A stretch of 64,000 nt of DNA from Methylomonas sp. ZR1 (GTDB taxonomy: Bacteria > Pseudomonadota > Gammaproteobacteria > Methylococcales > Methylomonadaceae): NCBI RefSeq assembly GCF_013141865.1, contig NZ_RCST01000001.1, positions 434,001 to 498,000 on the forward strand, written 5' to 3'. Positions 32,227 through 44,328 of this stretch are shown one piece after another. Every line of letters starts with the position of its first letter. The stretch's first letter is position 1. The notes beneath the pieces were generated by a model. That model had not been told where the DNA came from and searched no databases. It saw nothing but the letters and a program-made list of their open reading frames with translations. The translations under genes and the position numbers were made by a program.

Positions 32227-32853
32227 TTACGTCGCTTCGTACTCGCTTAATTTTTTCCAGCGGTTGATAATCATACAAAACAACTCGGCAGTTTGTTCGG
32301 CGTCGTAAAGCGCTGAATGTGCTTTTTCGTTATCCCAGACAATTCCGGCAGCTTGAGCAATTTTTGCTAAAACTGTTTGGCCGTACATTAGCCCTCCGAG
32401 TGTGGCGGTATCGAAACTACTGAATGGATGAAACGGGCTTCGTTTGTAGTTGGTTCGTTCAATAGCGGCGTTCAAAAAATTGATATCGAAAGCTGGGTTG
32501 TGACCAACCAAAATGGCTCTCTTGCATTCGTTACGTTTTACAGCGGCTTTGACAGGGGTAAACAGCTTGGTAAGCGCATCCTTCTCTTCTATCGCCATGC
32601 GGAAAGGATGGTATGGATCGATACCGGTAAATTTGAGCGCTGCGTCGTCCAGCTCTGAGTTTTTGAAAGGAATGATATTGCAGTGATGTTTTTCGGTGAC
32701 ATGCAGCCATCCATCAGTGTCTGGTTCGACTATTACGGCGGCAATTTCCAATAGTGGATTTTTTTTTGAATTAAAGCCGGCGGTCTCTATATCGACAATA
32801 ACAGGAAGGTAACCTCTGAAACGGTTGCCTAACGGATTTAGGTTTATTTCCAT
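32227..32853 (-). CDS. rnt: Ribonuclease T
   Basis: RNase T trims the 3' ends of tRNA and other stable RNAs. The DEDDh exonuclease motifs are VIVDIETAGFN (Asp, Glu), LVGHNPAFDINFL (Asp) and AHSALYDAEQTAELF (His, Asp). At 208 residues it has the family length. The gene often neighbours grxD in gammaproteobacteria, as it does here, although on the opposite strand. Confidence 0.94.
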   Translation of the reverse strand: MEINLNPLGNRFRGYLPVIVDIETAGFNSKKNPLLEIAAVIVEPDTDGWLHVTEKHHCNIIPFKNSELDDAALKFTGIDPYHPFRMAIEEKDALTKLFTPVKAAVKRNECKRAILVGHNPAFDINFLNAAIERTNYKRSPFHPFSSFDTATLGGLMYGQTVLAKIAQAAGIVWDNEKAHSALYDAEQTAELFCMIINRWKKLSEYEAT

Positions 32854-32943
32854 TGAGTTTGATGGGCTAAAAAAGTCGGTTGTGCGTTATGTTACGTGAG
32901 TTTTGGATAGGTATAAACAATATTCAATTGGTGAGGTGAAGTT

Positions 32944-33726
32944 ATGCAAGATCGGAAAAAAGGTTGGGTTATCTTAGGGTTACTGACCGTATTAAACGGT
33001 TGTGCCACGACCCGCGGTGTCGATCCTAAAGATCCTTGGGAGGGCTGGAACAGAGGCGTGCAATCATTTAATGACGGCGTGGACGATTATGTCATGAAAC
33101 CGGTTGCCAAAGGCTACGATTGGGTTATGCCCGATTTTGCGGACCAAGCGGTTACTAATTTTTTCAGCAATGTCGATGACATAGGTGTTTGTACCAACGA
33201 TGTTTTGCAAGGAAAACTCCTGCAATCGGGCCAAGACGGCGCGCGTTTCTTGGTGAACACCACAGTAGGTGTTGCCGGGCTTATAGATGTTGGGACGATG
33301 ATCGATTTGCCGAAGCATAATGAAGATTTTGATCAAACATTAGGCTATTGGGGAATACCTACCGGCCCTTACTTGGTCCTGCCGTTTTTCGGACCTAGTT
33401 CGCCACGTGGCGTGTTCGGGTTGGTTGGCGATGCCGCGATGAATCCGTTTACTTATGCCGGTATCTATATAAATCCGAATTGGATTGGTGCGGCCGTTTC
33501 AATTGGGCCGGGGGCATTGAAAGTCATCGACGCGCGTTCAGATCTACTGGGAATGGAAAAAGTCGCCAGCGAGGCGGCGCTTGATCGTTATGAGTTTTTT
33601 AAAAATGCCTATCTTTCCAGGCGTAATTACTTGATTCACGATGGTAATGTTCCTGAAGAAGATGTATTGAAATTCGAAGAGATGCAAGGCGGCGGGCATG
33701 GACCACTCGACCCGAATCCATATTAA
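32944..33726 (+). CDS. mlaA: Outer-membrane lipid asymmetry lipoprotein MlaA (VacJ)
   Basis: MlaA sits in the outer membrane and removes misplaced phospholipids from its outer leaflet, passing them to MlaC. The 260-residue precursor has a signal peptide with the lipobox LNGC (Cys20), followed by PKDPWEGWNRGVQSFNDGVD, and the YWGIPTGPYLVLPFFGPSSPRG signature. GAGGTGAAG precedes the ATG. The rest of the mla genes are not in the window, and the gene is alone, as is common. Confidence 0.93.
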   Translation: MQDRKKGWVILGLLTVLNGCATTRGVDPKDPWEGWNRGVQSFNDGVDDYVMKPVAKGYDWVMPDFADQAVTNFFSNVDDIGVCTNDVLQGKLLQSGQDGARFLVNTTVGVAGLIDVGTMIDLPKHNEDFDQTLGYWGIPTGPYLVLPFFGPSSPRGVFGLVGDAAMNPFTYAGIYINPNWIGAAVSIGPGALKVIDARSDLLGMEKVASEAALDRYEFFKNAYLSRRNYLIHDGNVPEEDVLKFEEMQGGGHGPLDPNPY

Positions 33727-33748
33727 TTTGGACTGATCTATTTGGATA

Positions 33749-33787
33749 CAAAAAAGCCGTAAAGCGATAAGCTTTGCGGCTTTTTTG
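33749..33787. terminator. Bidirectional terminator between mlaA and mtaB
   Basis: AAAAAAGCCG(T)AAAGC and GCTTTGCGGCTTTTTT form a strong stem with A's on one side and T's on the other, so it can end transcription from both convergent genes. Confidence 0.9.
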
Positions 33788-33792
33788 TGGGA

Positions 33793-35079
33793 TTAAATCA
33801 AACTGACAAGTACGAAATCCTGTTCAGCTTTAATTAATTCCGCCATCGCCATCTTATTTTCCAATATTAGCTCCGGCGGCACGTCGCAAGCTACCCGCAG
33901 ATAATTCGGCGTATAGCCAAAATAGCGAATACTACCGTTACTCTGCGGTTCATTTTGGCCTTCCCACAGAATATTGGCGCGTTCGCCAAGGTTTTCGGCA
34001 ATAAAGGTTTGTTTCATGGTGTCAGCTAAATCATGCAACTGCTTGCTACGCTGTTTCTTCGTGTTCTGATCAATTTGATCAGGTAAACCCGCCGCTTTGG
34101 TGCCTTCTCGGGGCGAGTAGCTAAAAATATGAATGTGGCTAAAGCCCAAGTTCTTGACGTATTCGTAGCTTTCTTGCCATTCCTGTTCGGTTTCGCCCGG
34201 AAAGCCGACGATAATGTCGGTCGTGATATTGAAATGCGGAATTACCGCTCGGGCTAATTTGACGATTTGGCCGAATTCTTCTGTTTTACATCGTCTGGCC
34301 ATACGTCGTAGCACGCTGTCGCTGCCACTTTGCAAGGGTAGATGCAAATGAGGCATTAGCCGTGGGTTTTTGAAAAGCTCGAAGAAACCTTCGGGTAATT
34401 CCCAAGGTTCTAGCGAGCCTAGGCGTAGGCGTGGAATTGCGGTTTTATTGAGTATTTCTGTAATTAATTCGACCAGATTGCTGGAAATATCGCTGCCATA
34501 TCCCCCCAAATGTACACCGGTGATGATTGCCTCGTTGATGCCTTGGTTGTGCAGAGTATTAATCTCGTCTATTACATCCTGAATTGGCCGGCTGCGCTCT
34601 TCCCCGCGGGCGACTGTGACGATGCAAAAGGTGCAGCGGTAGCGGCAACCGTCTTGGACTTTGACGAAGGCCCGTTGTCGGCCGCGGCTGAACAAGGACA
34701 CTTCGCCAGGTTCGGTCGACATCGCCGGCATGCTGTCCAGATTCAGTTCGGCCAGGGTTTTTTCGACCAGTTGGTTTTTATCCTGGTTGCCGACGATTAC
34801 GTCCACACCCATTAATTGCGCGGCTTCTTCCTCATTCAAGGTTGCATAGCAGCCGCTGACCACTAGCTTGGCTTGCGGATTATCGCGGTGGATGCGGCGG
34901 ATCATCTGTTTGGATTTTTTCACGGCGTCCTGAGTCACCGCGCAGGAATTGATGATCACCAATTGCGCGTCGCTTAAGTTACGGGTGATGCCGTGGCCTT
35001 TAGCTTGAAAGGCTTGAGCCCAGGTTTCCAGTTCAGCTTCGTTGAGGCGGCAGCCGAGTGTCTTTAAATGTATCTGCAT
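33793..35079 (-). CDS. mtaB: tRNA t6A37 methylthiotransferase MtaB
   Basis: MtaB adds a methylthio group to t6A at position 37 of tRNAs reading ANN codons. The N-terminal UPF0004 domain starts with KTLGCRLNEAELE and has its three iron-sulfur cysteines in LGCRLNEAE, INSCAVT and VSGCYATL. The radical SAM site is CRYRCTFC. The methylthiotransferase pattern is complete and the length of 428 residues fits MtaB rather than MiaB or RimO. It converges on mlaA. Confidence 0.9.
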   Translation of the reverse strand: MQIHLKTLGCRLNEAELETWAQAFQAKGHGITRNLSDAQLVIINSCAVTQDAVKKSKQMIRRIHRDNPQAKLVVSGCYATLNEEEAAQLMGVDVIVGNQDKNQLVEKTLAELNLDSMPAMSTEPGEVSLFSRGRQRAFVKVQDGCRYRCTFCIVTVARGEERSRPIQDVIDEINTLHNQGINEAIITGVHLGGYGSDISSNLVELITEILNKTAIPRLRLGSLEPWELPEGFFELFKNPRLMPHLHLPLQSGSDSVLRRMARRCKTEEFGQIVKLARAVIPHFNITTDIIVGFPGETEQEWQESYEYVKNLGFSHIHIFSYSPREGTKAAGLPDQIDQNTKKQRSKQLHDLADTMKQTFIAENLGERANILWEGQNEPQSNGSIRYFGYTPNYLRVACDVPPELILENKMAMAELIKAEQDFVLVSLI

Positions 35080-35092
35080 GAAATATCTAAAA

Positions 35093-35122
35093 TGTAGGTT
35101 GGGTTAGTGAAACGTAACCCAA
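35093..35122. repeat. Dispersed palindromic repeat, copy 1
   Basis: TGTAGGTTGGGTTAG and CGTAACCCAAC form an imperfect palindrome in the gap between mtaB and the next gene. Almost the same element is found at 55275-55305, which marks it as a REP-like dispersed repeat. Confidence 0.6.
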
Positions 35123-35141
35123 CGAATTCAAACAATAGGCG

Positions 35142-36371
35142 TTAACCAAAAAACCAATAAGTTACCAAAATGGCGGTCACGATGCCGCCGAGGTCGGCGA
35201 TGATGCCGCAGGTGGCGGCATGACGAATCTGCTTGATGTTGACTGCACCGAAATACACGGCCAACACATAAAAAGTCGTTTCGGTACTACCTTGCACCAC
35301 CGATGCCAGCCGGCCGGCGAAGGAATCGGCGCCGTGCGTCTGCATGGTGTCTATCATCATCGCCCGCGCGCCGCTGCCGCTGAACGGCTTCATCAACGCG
35401 GTCGGCAAGCCGTCAATGAAGCGGTTGTCGATGCCGGCAACATTGACCAGTAGCCTTACGCCGTCGGTGATCAATTCCAGCGCACCGCTGGCCCGGAATA
35501 CGCCGAAAGCCACCAGCATCGCCACCAAGTACGGGATGATGGTGGTCGCGGTTTGAAAACCTTGTTTGGCGCCATCCACGAACAGTTCGTAAGCATTCAG
35601 GCGTTTGTAAGCGGCTGCGGCGATGAATGAAATCACCAAACTGAACAAAATCACATGGCTGACCAGTGCCGACTGCTTGAGCATTTCCGCCTGATCGAGT
35701 CCGGCGAAATAAGCCAGAATGCCGCCGACCAGCATGGTGATGCCGCCCAAGTAGGCCAGCACCACTTTATCCAATAGGTTGATCTTCTGCACTACGGCGA
35801 CCGCCAGCAAGCCGGTCAGCGTCGACATATAGGTGGCGATCAATATCGGGATGAATACGTCGGTCGGGTTTGCTGCACCGAGCTGGGCACGGTAAGCGAA
35901 GATCGTCACCGGAAACAGCGTTACCGACGAGGTGTTGATCACCAGAAACAAAATCTGCGCATCGCTGGCTCGCTCGGGATGCGGATTCAAGGTTTGCATT
36001 TCCTGCATGGCCTTGATGCCCATCGGCGTCGCGGCATTGTCCAGCCCCAACATATTGGCGGCGATGTTCATCACCATTGCCCCCTGCGCCGGATGACCTT
36101 TGGGAATCTCCGGCATCAACCGGCTGAACAGTGGATTCAATACCTTGGTCAAGAGATCGATGAAGCCGCTGTGTTCACCGACTTTCATGATGCCCAGCCA
36201 CAAGGCCAGCACGCCGCTCAAGCCCAGCGAAATCTCGAACGCGGTCTTGGACAGGCTGAACATCGCATTCATCAACTCGGAAAAAACTTTCGTGTCGCCC
36301 AGCACCAGCAGCTTGAAGGCGGCGGTGGCGAAGGCGGCCAGGAAGAAGAATATCCAGATGAAATTGAGCAA
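35142..36371 (-). CDS. SpmA/SpmB-type membrane protein (nucleoside recognition domain)
   Basis: The 409-residue product has about ten membrane helices in two homologous halves that match the separate SpmA (about residues 1-200) and SpmB (about 230-409) proteins of spore formers. Conserved pieces include NIAANMLGLDNAATPMGIKA in the first half and SGSGARAMMIDTMQ and GSTETTFYVLAVYFGAV in the second. The Gate/nucleoside recognition domain is thought to be a transporter, but the substrate is unknown. It lies 20 bases downstream of purB on the same strand and is probably cotranscribed with it. Confidence 0.8.
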   Translation of the reverse strand: MLNFIWIFFFLAAFATAAFKLLVLGDTKVFSELMNAMFSLSKTAFEISLGLSGVLALWLGIMKVGEHSGFIDLLTKVLNPLFSRLMPEIPKGHPAQGAMVMNIAANMLGLDNAATPMGIKAMQEMQTLNPHPERASDAQILFLVINTSSVTLFPVTIFAYRAQLGAANPTDVFIPILIATYMSTLTGLLAVAVVQKINLLDKVVLAYLGGITMLVGGILAYFAGLDQAEMLKQSALVSHVILFSLVISFIAAAAYKRLNAYELFVDGAKQGFQTATTIIPYLVAMLVAFGVFRASGALELITDGVRLLVNVAGIDNRFIDGLPTALMKPFSGSGARAMMIDTMQTHGADSFAGRLASVVQGSTETTFYVLAVYFGAVNIKQIRHAATCGIIADLGGIVTAILVTYWFFG

Positions 36372-36391
36372 AAATTCAGCCTTACTTTTAG

Positions 36392-37807
<1,416 letters not shown>

Positions 37808-38500
37808 TTAAATTTGGCCGCCGGGGCGTGAAATGGGTTGAAATCGGCCGTCGAAACAATTTCTGCTAGTGCCGGGAAAAGCTTCGATCAAGCGGTGGCG
37901 CATGTCGGCATCGTCCTGGAATACAGTCATCCAGACAGACCAGAAACCTCGTTGCGTTGCCATTTCGACAATTTCGGCTCTACGTTCCTCGGTGTCGAAG
38001 GCTGCCAGCTGTGATTTTCGCTTCGCGGCATTTTGCCAAGCTTGTTGCCGATGCAGCCATCGTTTGTCTTTGTTTGTTGGAACTTGTTGACCATTAATCT
38101 GGCGATCAGGATGTTTATTTAGGCCTAATGCCAACCAGGTCTTTTCGATTTTTCCGTTGATAGGCTCGGCATGAATTTTATTCGATAATACTCTGCCTTG
38201 CGCATCGTAGCTAAAGGCTAGCAAGGTATTGTCGCTGTCGGGCCAAACATAATCGTCAAGGTTCAATTGGCCATGGCCTTTGCCTGAATTGCAATTGCCG
38301 CAGGCTAACAAAAAATTATTCCAACTGAATTTGGTTTCCGGGTATTCATTTTTTGGTTTTTTATGCTCTACATGAATACCGCTGGCAATCCAGCGTTCGC
38401 AATATGAACAATATTCGCCGAGTCGTTTTATTAACGGCTGTTGAGCATTTTCATAGGGTTTAATTTCGCCCAGGTCTGTTCCTTTATTAACCGGACGCAT
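37808..38500 (-). CDS. HNH endonuclease of the PtuB / retron-linked type
   Basis: The 230-residue product begins MRPVNKG and has an HNH core: CSYCERW, then HVEHKKPKNEYPET, then NNFLLACGNCNSGKG, with two CxxC pairs to hold a zinc ion. This is the pattern of the TIGR02646-like HNH family, found with an ATPase in Septu and as effector in some retrons. It follows the ATPase gene by two bases and so acts with it. No reverse transcriptase or retron RNA is near, which favours Septu. The rest of the protein gives no further clue. Confidence 0.75.
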   Translation of the reverse strand: MRPVNKGTDLGEIKPYENAQQPLIKRLGEYCSYCERWIASGIHVEHKKPKNEYPETKFSWNNFLLACGNCNSGKGHGQLNLDDYVWPDSDNTLLAFSYDAQGRVLSNKIHAEPINGKIEKTWLALGLNKHPDRQINGQQVPTNKDKRWLHRQQAWQNAAKRKSQLAAFDTEERRAEIVEMATQRGFWSVWMTVFQDDADMRHRLIEAFPGTSRNCFDGRFQPISRPGGQI

Positions 38501-38502
38501 GG

Positions 38503-39801
38503 TTATTTATCTTTTGAGGCTAATACGGAATCGCGTTCGAATTTTAATTGTGCTGCGAATGCCGGATCGTCACTGAAAGGAATGGATAATTCGTCCAATT
38601 TCGAGCGTAACTGCATGACTTCCATATCCGATTCGTTATTTGCTTCGTGCAGTTTTCGATAGTAAGCTTCGGCAGCCTCCATCATGTCCAGATAGCGTTT
38701 GCTCTTTTGCGGAATTTCGACATGCTGCTGATCTTCGGCAATATCTTCGATACTTTCGCTTTCAATCGTGATCGGCTGGGCTTTCTCCAAATCCCACAAT
38801 AAACAATCGTCCCGCCCGTACAGCGACTGAATAATAAACGGCGAATGGCTGCTGGCGACGAACTGCACTTTTGGAAAAGTATTCAACAAACGACCAACAA
38901 CTTCACGTTGCCATTTGGGATGCAAATGCAGATCGATTTCGTCGATCAGCACGATGCCTTCGGTTTGCTTGATGACATCGGCTTCCAGTTGTGGATTCAG
39001 CGTCGCCATGCGGTAGGCGATGTCGGCGACCATGCCTATCATGTTGCGGTAGCCGTCGCTGAGCAGGTGGAAGGGGATAGTTTGAGCTTTGCCCTGAATT
39101 TCCGTTTCGATCAGGATTTCGTCCCAATCGACATCCCACCATGCATGTTTGGCGCCGGGAATCATTTCAACGATGGCGTTGCGGACGGCCTCTAAAACAT
39201 GGCGGCGTTCGTTTTTTTGTAGTGCGGCAAATTCTTGGGTTTTAAACCAGCTAAAAATCAGTTTTATATTGGATGTATTGCTTAAACAATTTAGATAACC
39301 AAAAAGTCTTGTTGTGGGACTAGCGGTATCAACATTGAAATGCTCTTTTTTGCCCCATAAACGATCGGTGTTTTGGTAGGAAATCAATGGCAATAAAGTT
39401 AGTGGATCTGTTATGTTTCTTGGGAACGCATTTAATAAGTCTGGTGTGGTGTTACTTAATAAGCCGCCTTTAGATGCAGACCAAGTCATGTTTTTATTGT
39501 TAATGCATCCTTCAACGCTAATTAATTTTGAGAATGTTGTTTTCTCTTTAATGGGATTTTGTCCCATTATTAACCTTACATCGCGAATATCATCATTGGT
39601 TATTTTTGGCTGATTTTGATTCAAAAGCTCATGGATTCCAGGTGACTCTAAAAACTTGCTAACTGCAATCGCTAAAGCATCTAAAATAGCTGTTTTACCG
39701 CTGCCATTATCACCAATCAACAAGGTAAATCTGTCAGAAAAATCGATTTCGTATTTTTCAAAGCAACGAAAATTATTCAGTATTAATTTGTTAATTTTCA
39801 T
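38503..39801 (-). CDS. AAA/ABC-type ATPase of the PtuA kind
   Basis: The 432-residue product has Walker A GDNGSGKT at residues 30-37, after the OLD/RecF-like start [18 protein letters not shown] signature-like [12 protein letters not shown] and Walker [17 protein letters not shown] follow, then the D-loop/His segment [14 protein letters not shown]. With the HNH gene two bases behind it, it looks like a Septu-type anti-phage pair in which the ATPase controls the nuclease. The ATG at 39801 lies inside the mnmA frame (11-base overlap) behind a GAGG site. The open frame reaches 39924, but the extension would run antisense-free through mnmA and lacks family-like sequence. Confidence 0.75.
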   Translation of the reverse strand: MKINKLILNNFRCFEKYEIDFSDRFTLLIGDNGSGKTAILDALAIAVSKFLESPGIHELLNQNQPKITNDDIRDVRLIMGQNPIKEKTTFSKLISVEGCINNKNMTWSASKGGLLSNTTPDLLNAFPRNITDPLTLLPLISYQNTDRLWGKKEHFNVDTASPTTRLFGYLNCLSNTSNIKLIFSWFKTQEFAALQKNERRHVLEAVRNAIVEMIPGAKHAWWDVDWDEILIETEIQGKAQTIPFHLLSDGYRNMIGMVADIAYRMATLNPQLEADVIKQTEGIVLIDEIDLHLHPKWQREVVGRLLNTFPKVQFVASSHSPFIIQSLYGRDDCLLWDLEKAQPITIESESIEDIAEDQQHVEIPQKSKRYLDMMEAAEAYYRKLHEANNESDMEVMQLRSKLDELSIPFSDDPAFAAQLKFERDSVLASKDK

Positions 39802-40888
39802 TGTACTTAACCTCAATAATCCCGCCACCCAAACAAACTTCCCCCTGATAAAACACCACCGACTGCCCCGGCGTGATCGCCCGTTGTTGTTTGTCGAAGC
39901 GGACTTTAACGCGGGTGCCACCATCCAGCGGTTCGACGACGCAATCCTGGTCGGGCTGACGGTAGCGGGTCTTGGCGGTGCAACGAATGGTTTCAGTCAA
40001 AGGCTGGCTACCGCACCAGTCCAGTTGGCCGGCTTCCAGGGTGTTGTGCAGCATCAACGGGTGGTCGTGGCCCTGGCCGACAATCAGTACGTTATTGTCC
40101 AGGTCTTTCTCCAGTACGAACCACGGTTCGTCCGGCGCGTCCTTGACGCCGCCAATCCCTAAACCTTGGCGTTGGCCCAGCGTGTAATACATCAACCCAT
40201 GATGTTTGCCGATATATTGCCCTTCCGGGGTGCGCATTTCACCAGGTTGGTGCGGCAAATAGCGTTGCAGAAATTCCTTGAATTTGCGTTCGCCGATGAA
40301 GCAAATGCCGGTGCTGTCTTTCTTGCGGCTGTTGGCAAATCCGGCTCTATCCGCCATCGCACGGATTTCCGGCTTGTGCAGGTGGCCTATTGGAAACAGG
40401 GTACGAGATAGGGCTTTCTGTCCCGTCGCGTAGAGAAAATAGCTTTGCTCTTTGTTGGGATCCAGGCCTTTTAATAGCTGGAATTCGCCGTGTTGTTCGC
40501 GAACCCGGGCATAGTGGCCGGTAGCGATATATTCGGCGCCCAAGTCTTCGATGGCGTAATCCAAAAACGCTTTGAATTTGACGTGTTTGTTACAAAGTAT
40601 GTCGGGATTGGGAGTGCGGCCGGCTTTAAATTCCGACAAAAACACTTCAAATACATCGTCCCAATATTCGGCGGCGAAGTTGACTGTCTTTAATTCGATG
40701 CCCAGTTTGTCGGCAACTTGCTGGGCATCAGCTAAATCTTGCATCGCGGTGCAATACTCGGTGCCGTCGTCTTCCTCCCAATTTTTCATAAACAAGCCGG
40801 TGACTTTATGGCCTTGTTCTTGCAAGGCTAGAGCGGTAACGGAAGAATCGACGCCGCCGGACATGCCGACGATGATGTGTTTGCTCAT
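39791..40888 (-). CDS. mnmA: tRNA-specific 2-thiouridylase
   Basis: MnmA puts sulfur on uridine 34 of Glu, Lys and Gln tRNAs. The PP-loop [16 protein letters not shown] is at the N-terminus, with the catalytic cysteines in [12 protein letters not shown] and [13 protein letters not shown]. At 365 residues it is of normal length. It overlaps the NUDIX gene upstream by four bases, and its last codons contain the start of the ATPase gene. Confidence 0.96.
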   Translation of the reverse strand: MSKHIIVGMSGGVDSSVTALALQEQGHKVTGLFMKNWEEDDGTEYCTAMQDLADAQQVADKLGIELKTVNFAAEYWDDVFEVFLSEFKAGRTPNPDILCNKHVKFKAFLDYAIEDLGAEYIATGHYARVREQHGEFQLLKGLDPNKEQSYFLYATGQKALSRTLFPIGHLHKPEIRAMADRAGFANSRKKDSTGICFIGERKFKEFLQRYLPHQPGEMRTPEGQYIGKHHGLMYYTLGQRQGLGIGGVKDAPDEPWFVLEKDLDNNVLIVGQGHDHPLMLHNTLEAGQLDWCGSQPLTETIRCTAKTRYRQPDQDCVVEPLDGGTRVKVRFDKQQRAITPGQSVVFYQGEVCLGGGIIEVKYNEN

Positions 40889-41340
40889 TCTAAATCGATA
40901 AATGACTGAAGGATACTGAGCGGATAGCGGTGACCTTTCAGGTATTCGTCCACAGTGGTCAATACCAAAGGACTGCGCAATTGTTGGCGTTTTGCGTAAA
41001 TTTCATTGCGGCTTAGCCAGTGAGTGTCGATAATGCCGTCGTCGAGAGCTTGTTCTGGATTGTGGTTGTTGACCGTGCCGGAAAAACAGAAGCGAACAAA
41101 ACTGGGCATATGTGGATTTTTACGCCATAGTTGTGTGGCGATTAATGCCTCCGGTTCAAATTGCCAAGCTGTTTCCTCGCAAACTTCGCGTTTGACGGCG
41201 CTGATCAAATCCTCACCTTCTTCCAAATGACCGGCGGGTTGATTGAACGCGAGGCCTCGTGTTGTTGTCTCTTCAACCAACAGAAAACGGCCGTCATTTT
41301 CGATCACGGCGGCTACCGTGACGTGAGGTTTCCAAACCAT
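40885..41340 (-). CDS. nudJ: NUDIX hydrolase (NudJ-like)
   Basis: The 151-residue product has the NUDIX box [23 protein letters not shown], seen here as GHLEEGE and REVCEETAW, which binds Mg and hydrolyses nucleoside or thiamine diphosphates. NudJ lies next to mnmA in enterobacteria as well, and here the stop and start codons overlap by four bases. I therefore read it as NudJ, with the substrate less certain than the fold. Confidence 0.88.
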   Translation of the reverse strand: MVWKPHVTVAAVIENDGRFLLVEETTTRGLAFNQPAGHLEEGEDLISAVKREVCEETAWQFEPEALIATQLWRKNPHMPSFVRFCFSGTVNNHNPEQALDDGIIDTHWLSRNEIYAKRQQLRSPLVLTTVDEYLKGHRYPLSILQSFIDLE

Positions 41341-41465
41341 GATGTCGATAGAAAACGGTAAAAGGCGCGCATTTTACTAGAAATGTTTTTTATATGCGCA
41401 AAGATTGAAATTTAGTACTTAAAACGCTATTTTTAAGGCCACAATGATTCGCAGTACCAAAGCTT

Positions 41466-41789
41466 ATGTCCGATTTTGAACCCTTAAAAGATATTGACGG
41501 TAACACTGCGTTGCAGGAAGCCAAACCGCAGCTGAAAAAGCCGCCGCTATATAAGGTTATGTTGCTGAACGACGACTTTACACCGATGGATTTTGTCGTC
41601 GAAATATTGACCGATTTTTTTAACATGAGCGAAGAAAAAGCGACACAGGTAATGTTGCAGGTGCATACGCAGGGGGTCGGCGTTTGTGGGACCTACACTA
41701 AAGACGTTGCCGAGACCAAAGTACATATTGTTAATGAATATTCCCGCGAGCACCATCACCCGCTGATGTGCACGATGGAAGAGGCGTGA
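41466..41789 (+). CDS. clpS: ClpS adaptor for ClpAP protease
   Basis: ClpS binds proteins with destabilising N-terminal residues and hands them to ClpA. The 107-residue product has the typical [20 protein letters not shown] core, the [10 protein letters not shown] segment and the final [10 protein letters not shown]. It is nine bases in front of clpA. Confidence 0.96.
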   Translation: MSDFEPLKDIDGNTALQEAKPQLKKPPLYKVMLLNDDFTPMDFVVEILTDFFNMSEEKATQVMLQVHTQGVGVCGTYTKDVAETKVHIVNEYSREHHHPLMCTMEEA

Positions 41790-41798
41790 GGGCTTACC

Positions 41799-44075
41799 AT
41801 GCTAAGTAAAGAACTTGAAGTGACATTGAATGCTGCTTTTACCGGAGCTCATGCCAAAAGACACGAATTCATCACGGTCGAGCATTTATTGCTGGCCTTG
41901 TTGGACAACGTCACGACGATACCGATTCTGATCGCTTGTGGCTGTAATGTGAATGCCTTGCGGGCGGAATTAACCCGGTTTATAGACGAAACCATCTCAT
42001 TGATTCCAGAAGGTATCCAGCGCGAAACTCAACCCACGTTGGGTTTTCAGCGGGTTTTACAGCGTGCGGTGTTTCATGTGCAGGCCTCCGACAAAAAAGA
42101 AGTCACCGGAGCCAACTTATTTGTAGCCTTGTTTAGCGAACAGGATTCGCACGCTGTTTATCTGTTGAATAAACAAGACATCACTCGTTTGGATGTGGTC
42201 AATTATCTGGCGCATGGGGTTTCCAAAATCGAGCAGTTCAGGAAAGAGAATAACGAAGAGCCTGAATCCGAGCGCGGTAGCAATGAAGCTTTGTCCAGCC
42301 CATTGGAAAAATACGCAACCAACTTGAACGAAGAAGCCCTGAAAGGCAACATAGATCCTTTAATTGGCCGCGAGCTGGAAGTGGAAAGAACGATACAGGT
42401 GCTTTGCCGTCGCCGCAAAAATAATCCACTATTGGTAGGGGAGGCTGGGGTCGGTAAAACTGCCATAGCCGAAGGTTTGGCGAAAAGAATTGTTGAAGAA
42501 CAAGTGCCGGATATCTTGTTGAATAGTGTCATTTATTCATTGGATATGGGCGCACTGGTTGCCGGTACCAAATATCGGGGCGACTTTGAAAAACGCCTGA
42601 AGGCTTTAATTAGCCAGCTCAAAAAAGAACCGGACTCGATTTTATTTATTGACGAAATTCATACCATTATTGGTGCGGGTTCCGCTTCCGGTGGAGTGAT
42701 GGATGCCTCTAACTTGATCAAACCGGTGTTGGCATCCGGACAATTGCGTTGTATTGGGTCTACTACTTATCAAGAATATCGGGGTATTTTCGAAAAAGAC
42801 CATGCTCTGGCTCGGCGCTTCCAGAAAATCGATGTGATAGAGCCATCGATAGAAGATACTGTATTAATCTTGAAGGGCTTGAAGTCGCGGTTTGAAGAGC
42901 ATCATGGCCTGAAATACACCCAAGAAGCATTGCGACTGGCGGTGGAATTATCAGCGCGTTATATCACAGACAGGCATTTGCCTGACAAAGCCATTGATGT
43001 GATCGACGAAGCCGGGGCCAGGCAGCGGTTGTTTGCCGGTATTGATCGCAAGGATCTGATCGATACTGCCGAGATAGAAGAAATCGTCGCCAAAATTGCC
43101 AGGGTTCCGGCACAATCGGTATCGTCAAACGACATTGATAAATTGTCGAGCTTGGAAAAAAACCTGAAGATGCTGGTGTTTGGCCAAGACGAAGCCATTT
43201 CAGAGCTGGCGTCGGCAATTAAGCTATCGCGGGCCGGATTGCGCGATACCACTAAAACGATCGGTTCGTTCCTGTTTGCCGGTCCTACTGGTGTCGGTAA
43301 AACCGAAGTGACTCGGCAGCTAGCCAAAGTATTGGGCATTGAGTTGATTCGTTTCGATATGTCTGAATACATGGAACGGCACACAGTATCGAGGCTGATA
43401 GGAGCGCCTCCGGGTTATGTCGGCTTTGATCAAGGTGGATTACTGACCGAAGCGGTGACCAAGCATCCGCATGCCGTGTTGTTGCTGGATGAGTTGGAAA
43501 AGGCGCATCCGGATGTGTTCAATCTGTTATTGCAGGTGATGGACCACGGTACTCTGACCGACAACAACGGCCGTAAAGCCGATTTCAGAAACATCATCCT
43601 GATCATGACCACCAACGCCGGTGCGGAGGAAAGCAGCCGGGCATCTATCGGCTTTACCCAGCAAAATCATGCTTCCGATAGTATGAAAGTGATCGAGCGC
43701 GGTTTTTCGCCGGAATTTAGAAACCGTTTAGACGCGATTGTGCAATTCAAACCGCTGGATTTGGCGGTGGTGGGCAGTGTGGTCGATAAGTTTATTTTCG
43801 AGCTGGAAGCCATATTGGCGGACAAAAATGTCACATTGACTTTAGAGCCTGCGGCGAGAGCGTGGCTGGCCGAACATGGTTGCGATCCAAAAATGGGTGC
43901 GCGGCCAATGGCGCGATTGATTCAGGAAAAGATCAAAAAACCGCTGGCAGAAGATTTATTGTTCGGTCGTTTAGCGAATGGCGGTCACGTGCGAGTGCAT
44001 GTCGAGAACGATGCGTTGGCTTTTGCCATCGAGAGCAAACAACTAATCGTTTCGGAATTGAATCAAGTAGTATAA
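41799..44075 (+). CDS. clpA: ATP-dependent Clp protease ATP-binding subunit ClpA
   Basis: ClpA unfolds substrates and feeds them to the ClpP protease. An N-terminal Clp repeat domain (residues 1-140) is followed by two AAA+ modules with Walker A motifs [14 protein letters not shown] and [14 protein letters not shown], and Walker B motifs [13 protein letters not shown] and [13 protein letters not shown]. At 758 residues it has the normal length. It is transcribed with clpS. clpP is not in the window. Confidence 0.97.
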   Translation: MLSKELEVTLNAAFTGAHAKRHEFITVEHLLLALLDNVTTIPILIACGCNVNALRAELTRFIDETISLIPEGIQRETQPTLGFQRVLQRAVFHVQASDKKEVTGANLFVALFSEQDSHAVYLLNKQDITRLDVVNYLAHGVSKIEQFRKENNEEPESERGSNEALSSPLEKYATNLNEEALKGNIDPLIGRELEVERTIQVLCRRRKNNPLLVGEAGVGKTAIAEGLAKRIVEEQVPDILLNSVIYSLDMGALVAGTKYRGDFEKRLKALISQLKKEPDSILFIDEIHTIIGAGSASGGVMDASNLIKPVLASGQLRCIGSTTYQEYRGIFEKDHALARRFQKIDVIEPSIEDTVLILKGLKSRFEEHHGLKYTQEALRLAVELSARYITDRHLPDKAIDVIDEAGARQRLFAGIDRKDLIDTAEIEEIVAKIARVPAQSVSSNDIDKLSSLEKNLKMLVFGQDEAISELASAIKLSRAGLRDTTKTIGSFLFAGPTGVGKTEVTRQLAKVLGIELIRFDMSEYMERHTVSRLIGAPPGYVGFDQGGLLTEAVTKHPHAVLLLDELEKAHPDVFNLLLQVMDHGTLTDNNGRKADFRNIILIMTTNAGAEESSRASIGFTQQNHASDSMKVIERGFSPEFRNRLDAIVQFKPLDLAVVGSVVDKFIFELEAILADKNVTLTLEPAARAWLAEHGCDPKMGARPMARLIQEKIKKPLAEDLLFGRLANGGHVRVHVENDALAFAIESKQLIVSELNQVV

Positions 44076-44080
44076 AACGA

Positions 44081-44099
44081 GGGAAGCAATCGCTTTCCC
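44081..44099. terminator. Weak hairpin between clpA and infA
   Basis: GGGAAGC and GCTTTCCC form a short stem with one bulged base between the two convergent genes. There is no clear T-run, so this is a position-based call. Confidence 0.35.
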
Positions 44100-44109
44100 G
44101 AAAGACGGG

Positions 44110-44328
44110 TTAGCGATTGCGGAAAGTAATGCGGCCTTTGGTCAAGTCGTAAGGTGTCATTTCTACGCGGACTTTATCGCCAGTCAGGATGCGGATGTAG
44201 TGTTTGCGCATTTTGCCGGAGATGTGGGCGGTAACGATGTGACCATTTTCCAATTCGACGCGAAACATAGTGTTGGGCAGGGTATCGATAACCTTGCCAT
44301 CCATTTCAATCTGATCTTCTTTTGCCAT
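44110..44328 (-). CDS. infA: Translation initiation factor IF-1
   Basis: The 72-residue product is the OB-fold factor that blocks the ribosomal A site during initiation. It starts [20 protein letters not shown] and ends with [11 protein letters not shown], as in nearly all proteobacteria. I use the ATG at 44328, which gives the standard length; two codons further upstream is another ATG. infA next to clpA is conserved in gammaproteobacteria. Confidence 0.97.
   Translation of the reverse strand: MAKEDQIEMDGKVIDTLPNTMFRVELENGHIVTAHISGKMRKHYIRILTGDKVRVEMTPYDLTKGRITFRNR

Noticed and set aside
37808..39801. Retron
   Set aside because: The HNH/ATPase pair resembles retron effectors, but no reverse transcriptase gene or msr-msd-like repeat structure is found nearby.
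39802..39924. Extended N-terminus for the PtuA-like ATPase into mnmA
   Set aside because: The family start [10 protein letters not shown] begins at the ATG at 39801; the upstream part is just another frame of mnmA.
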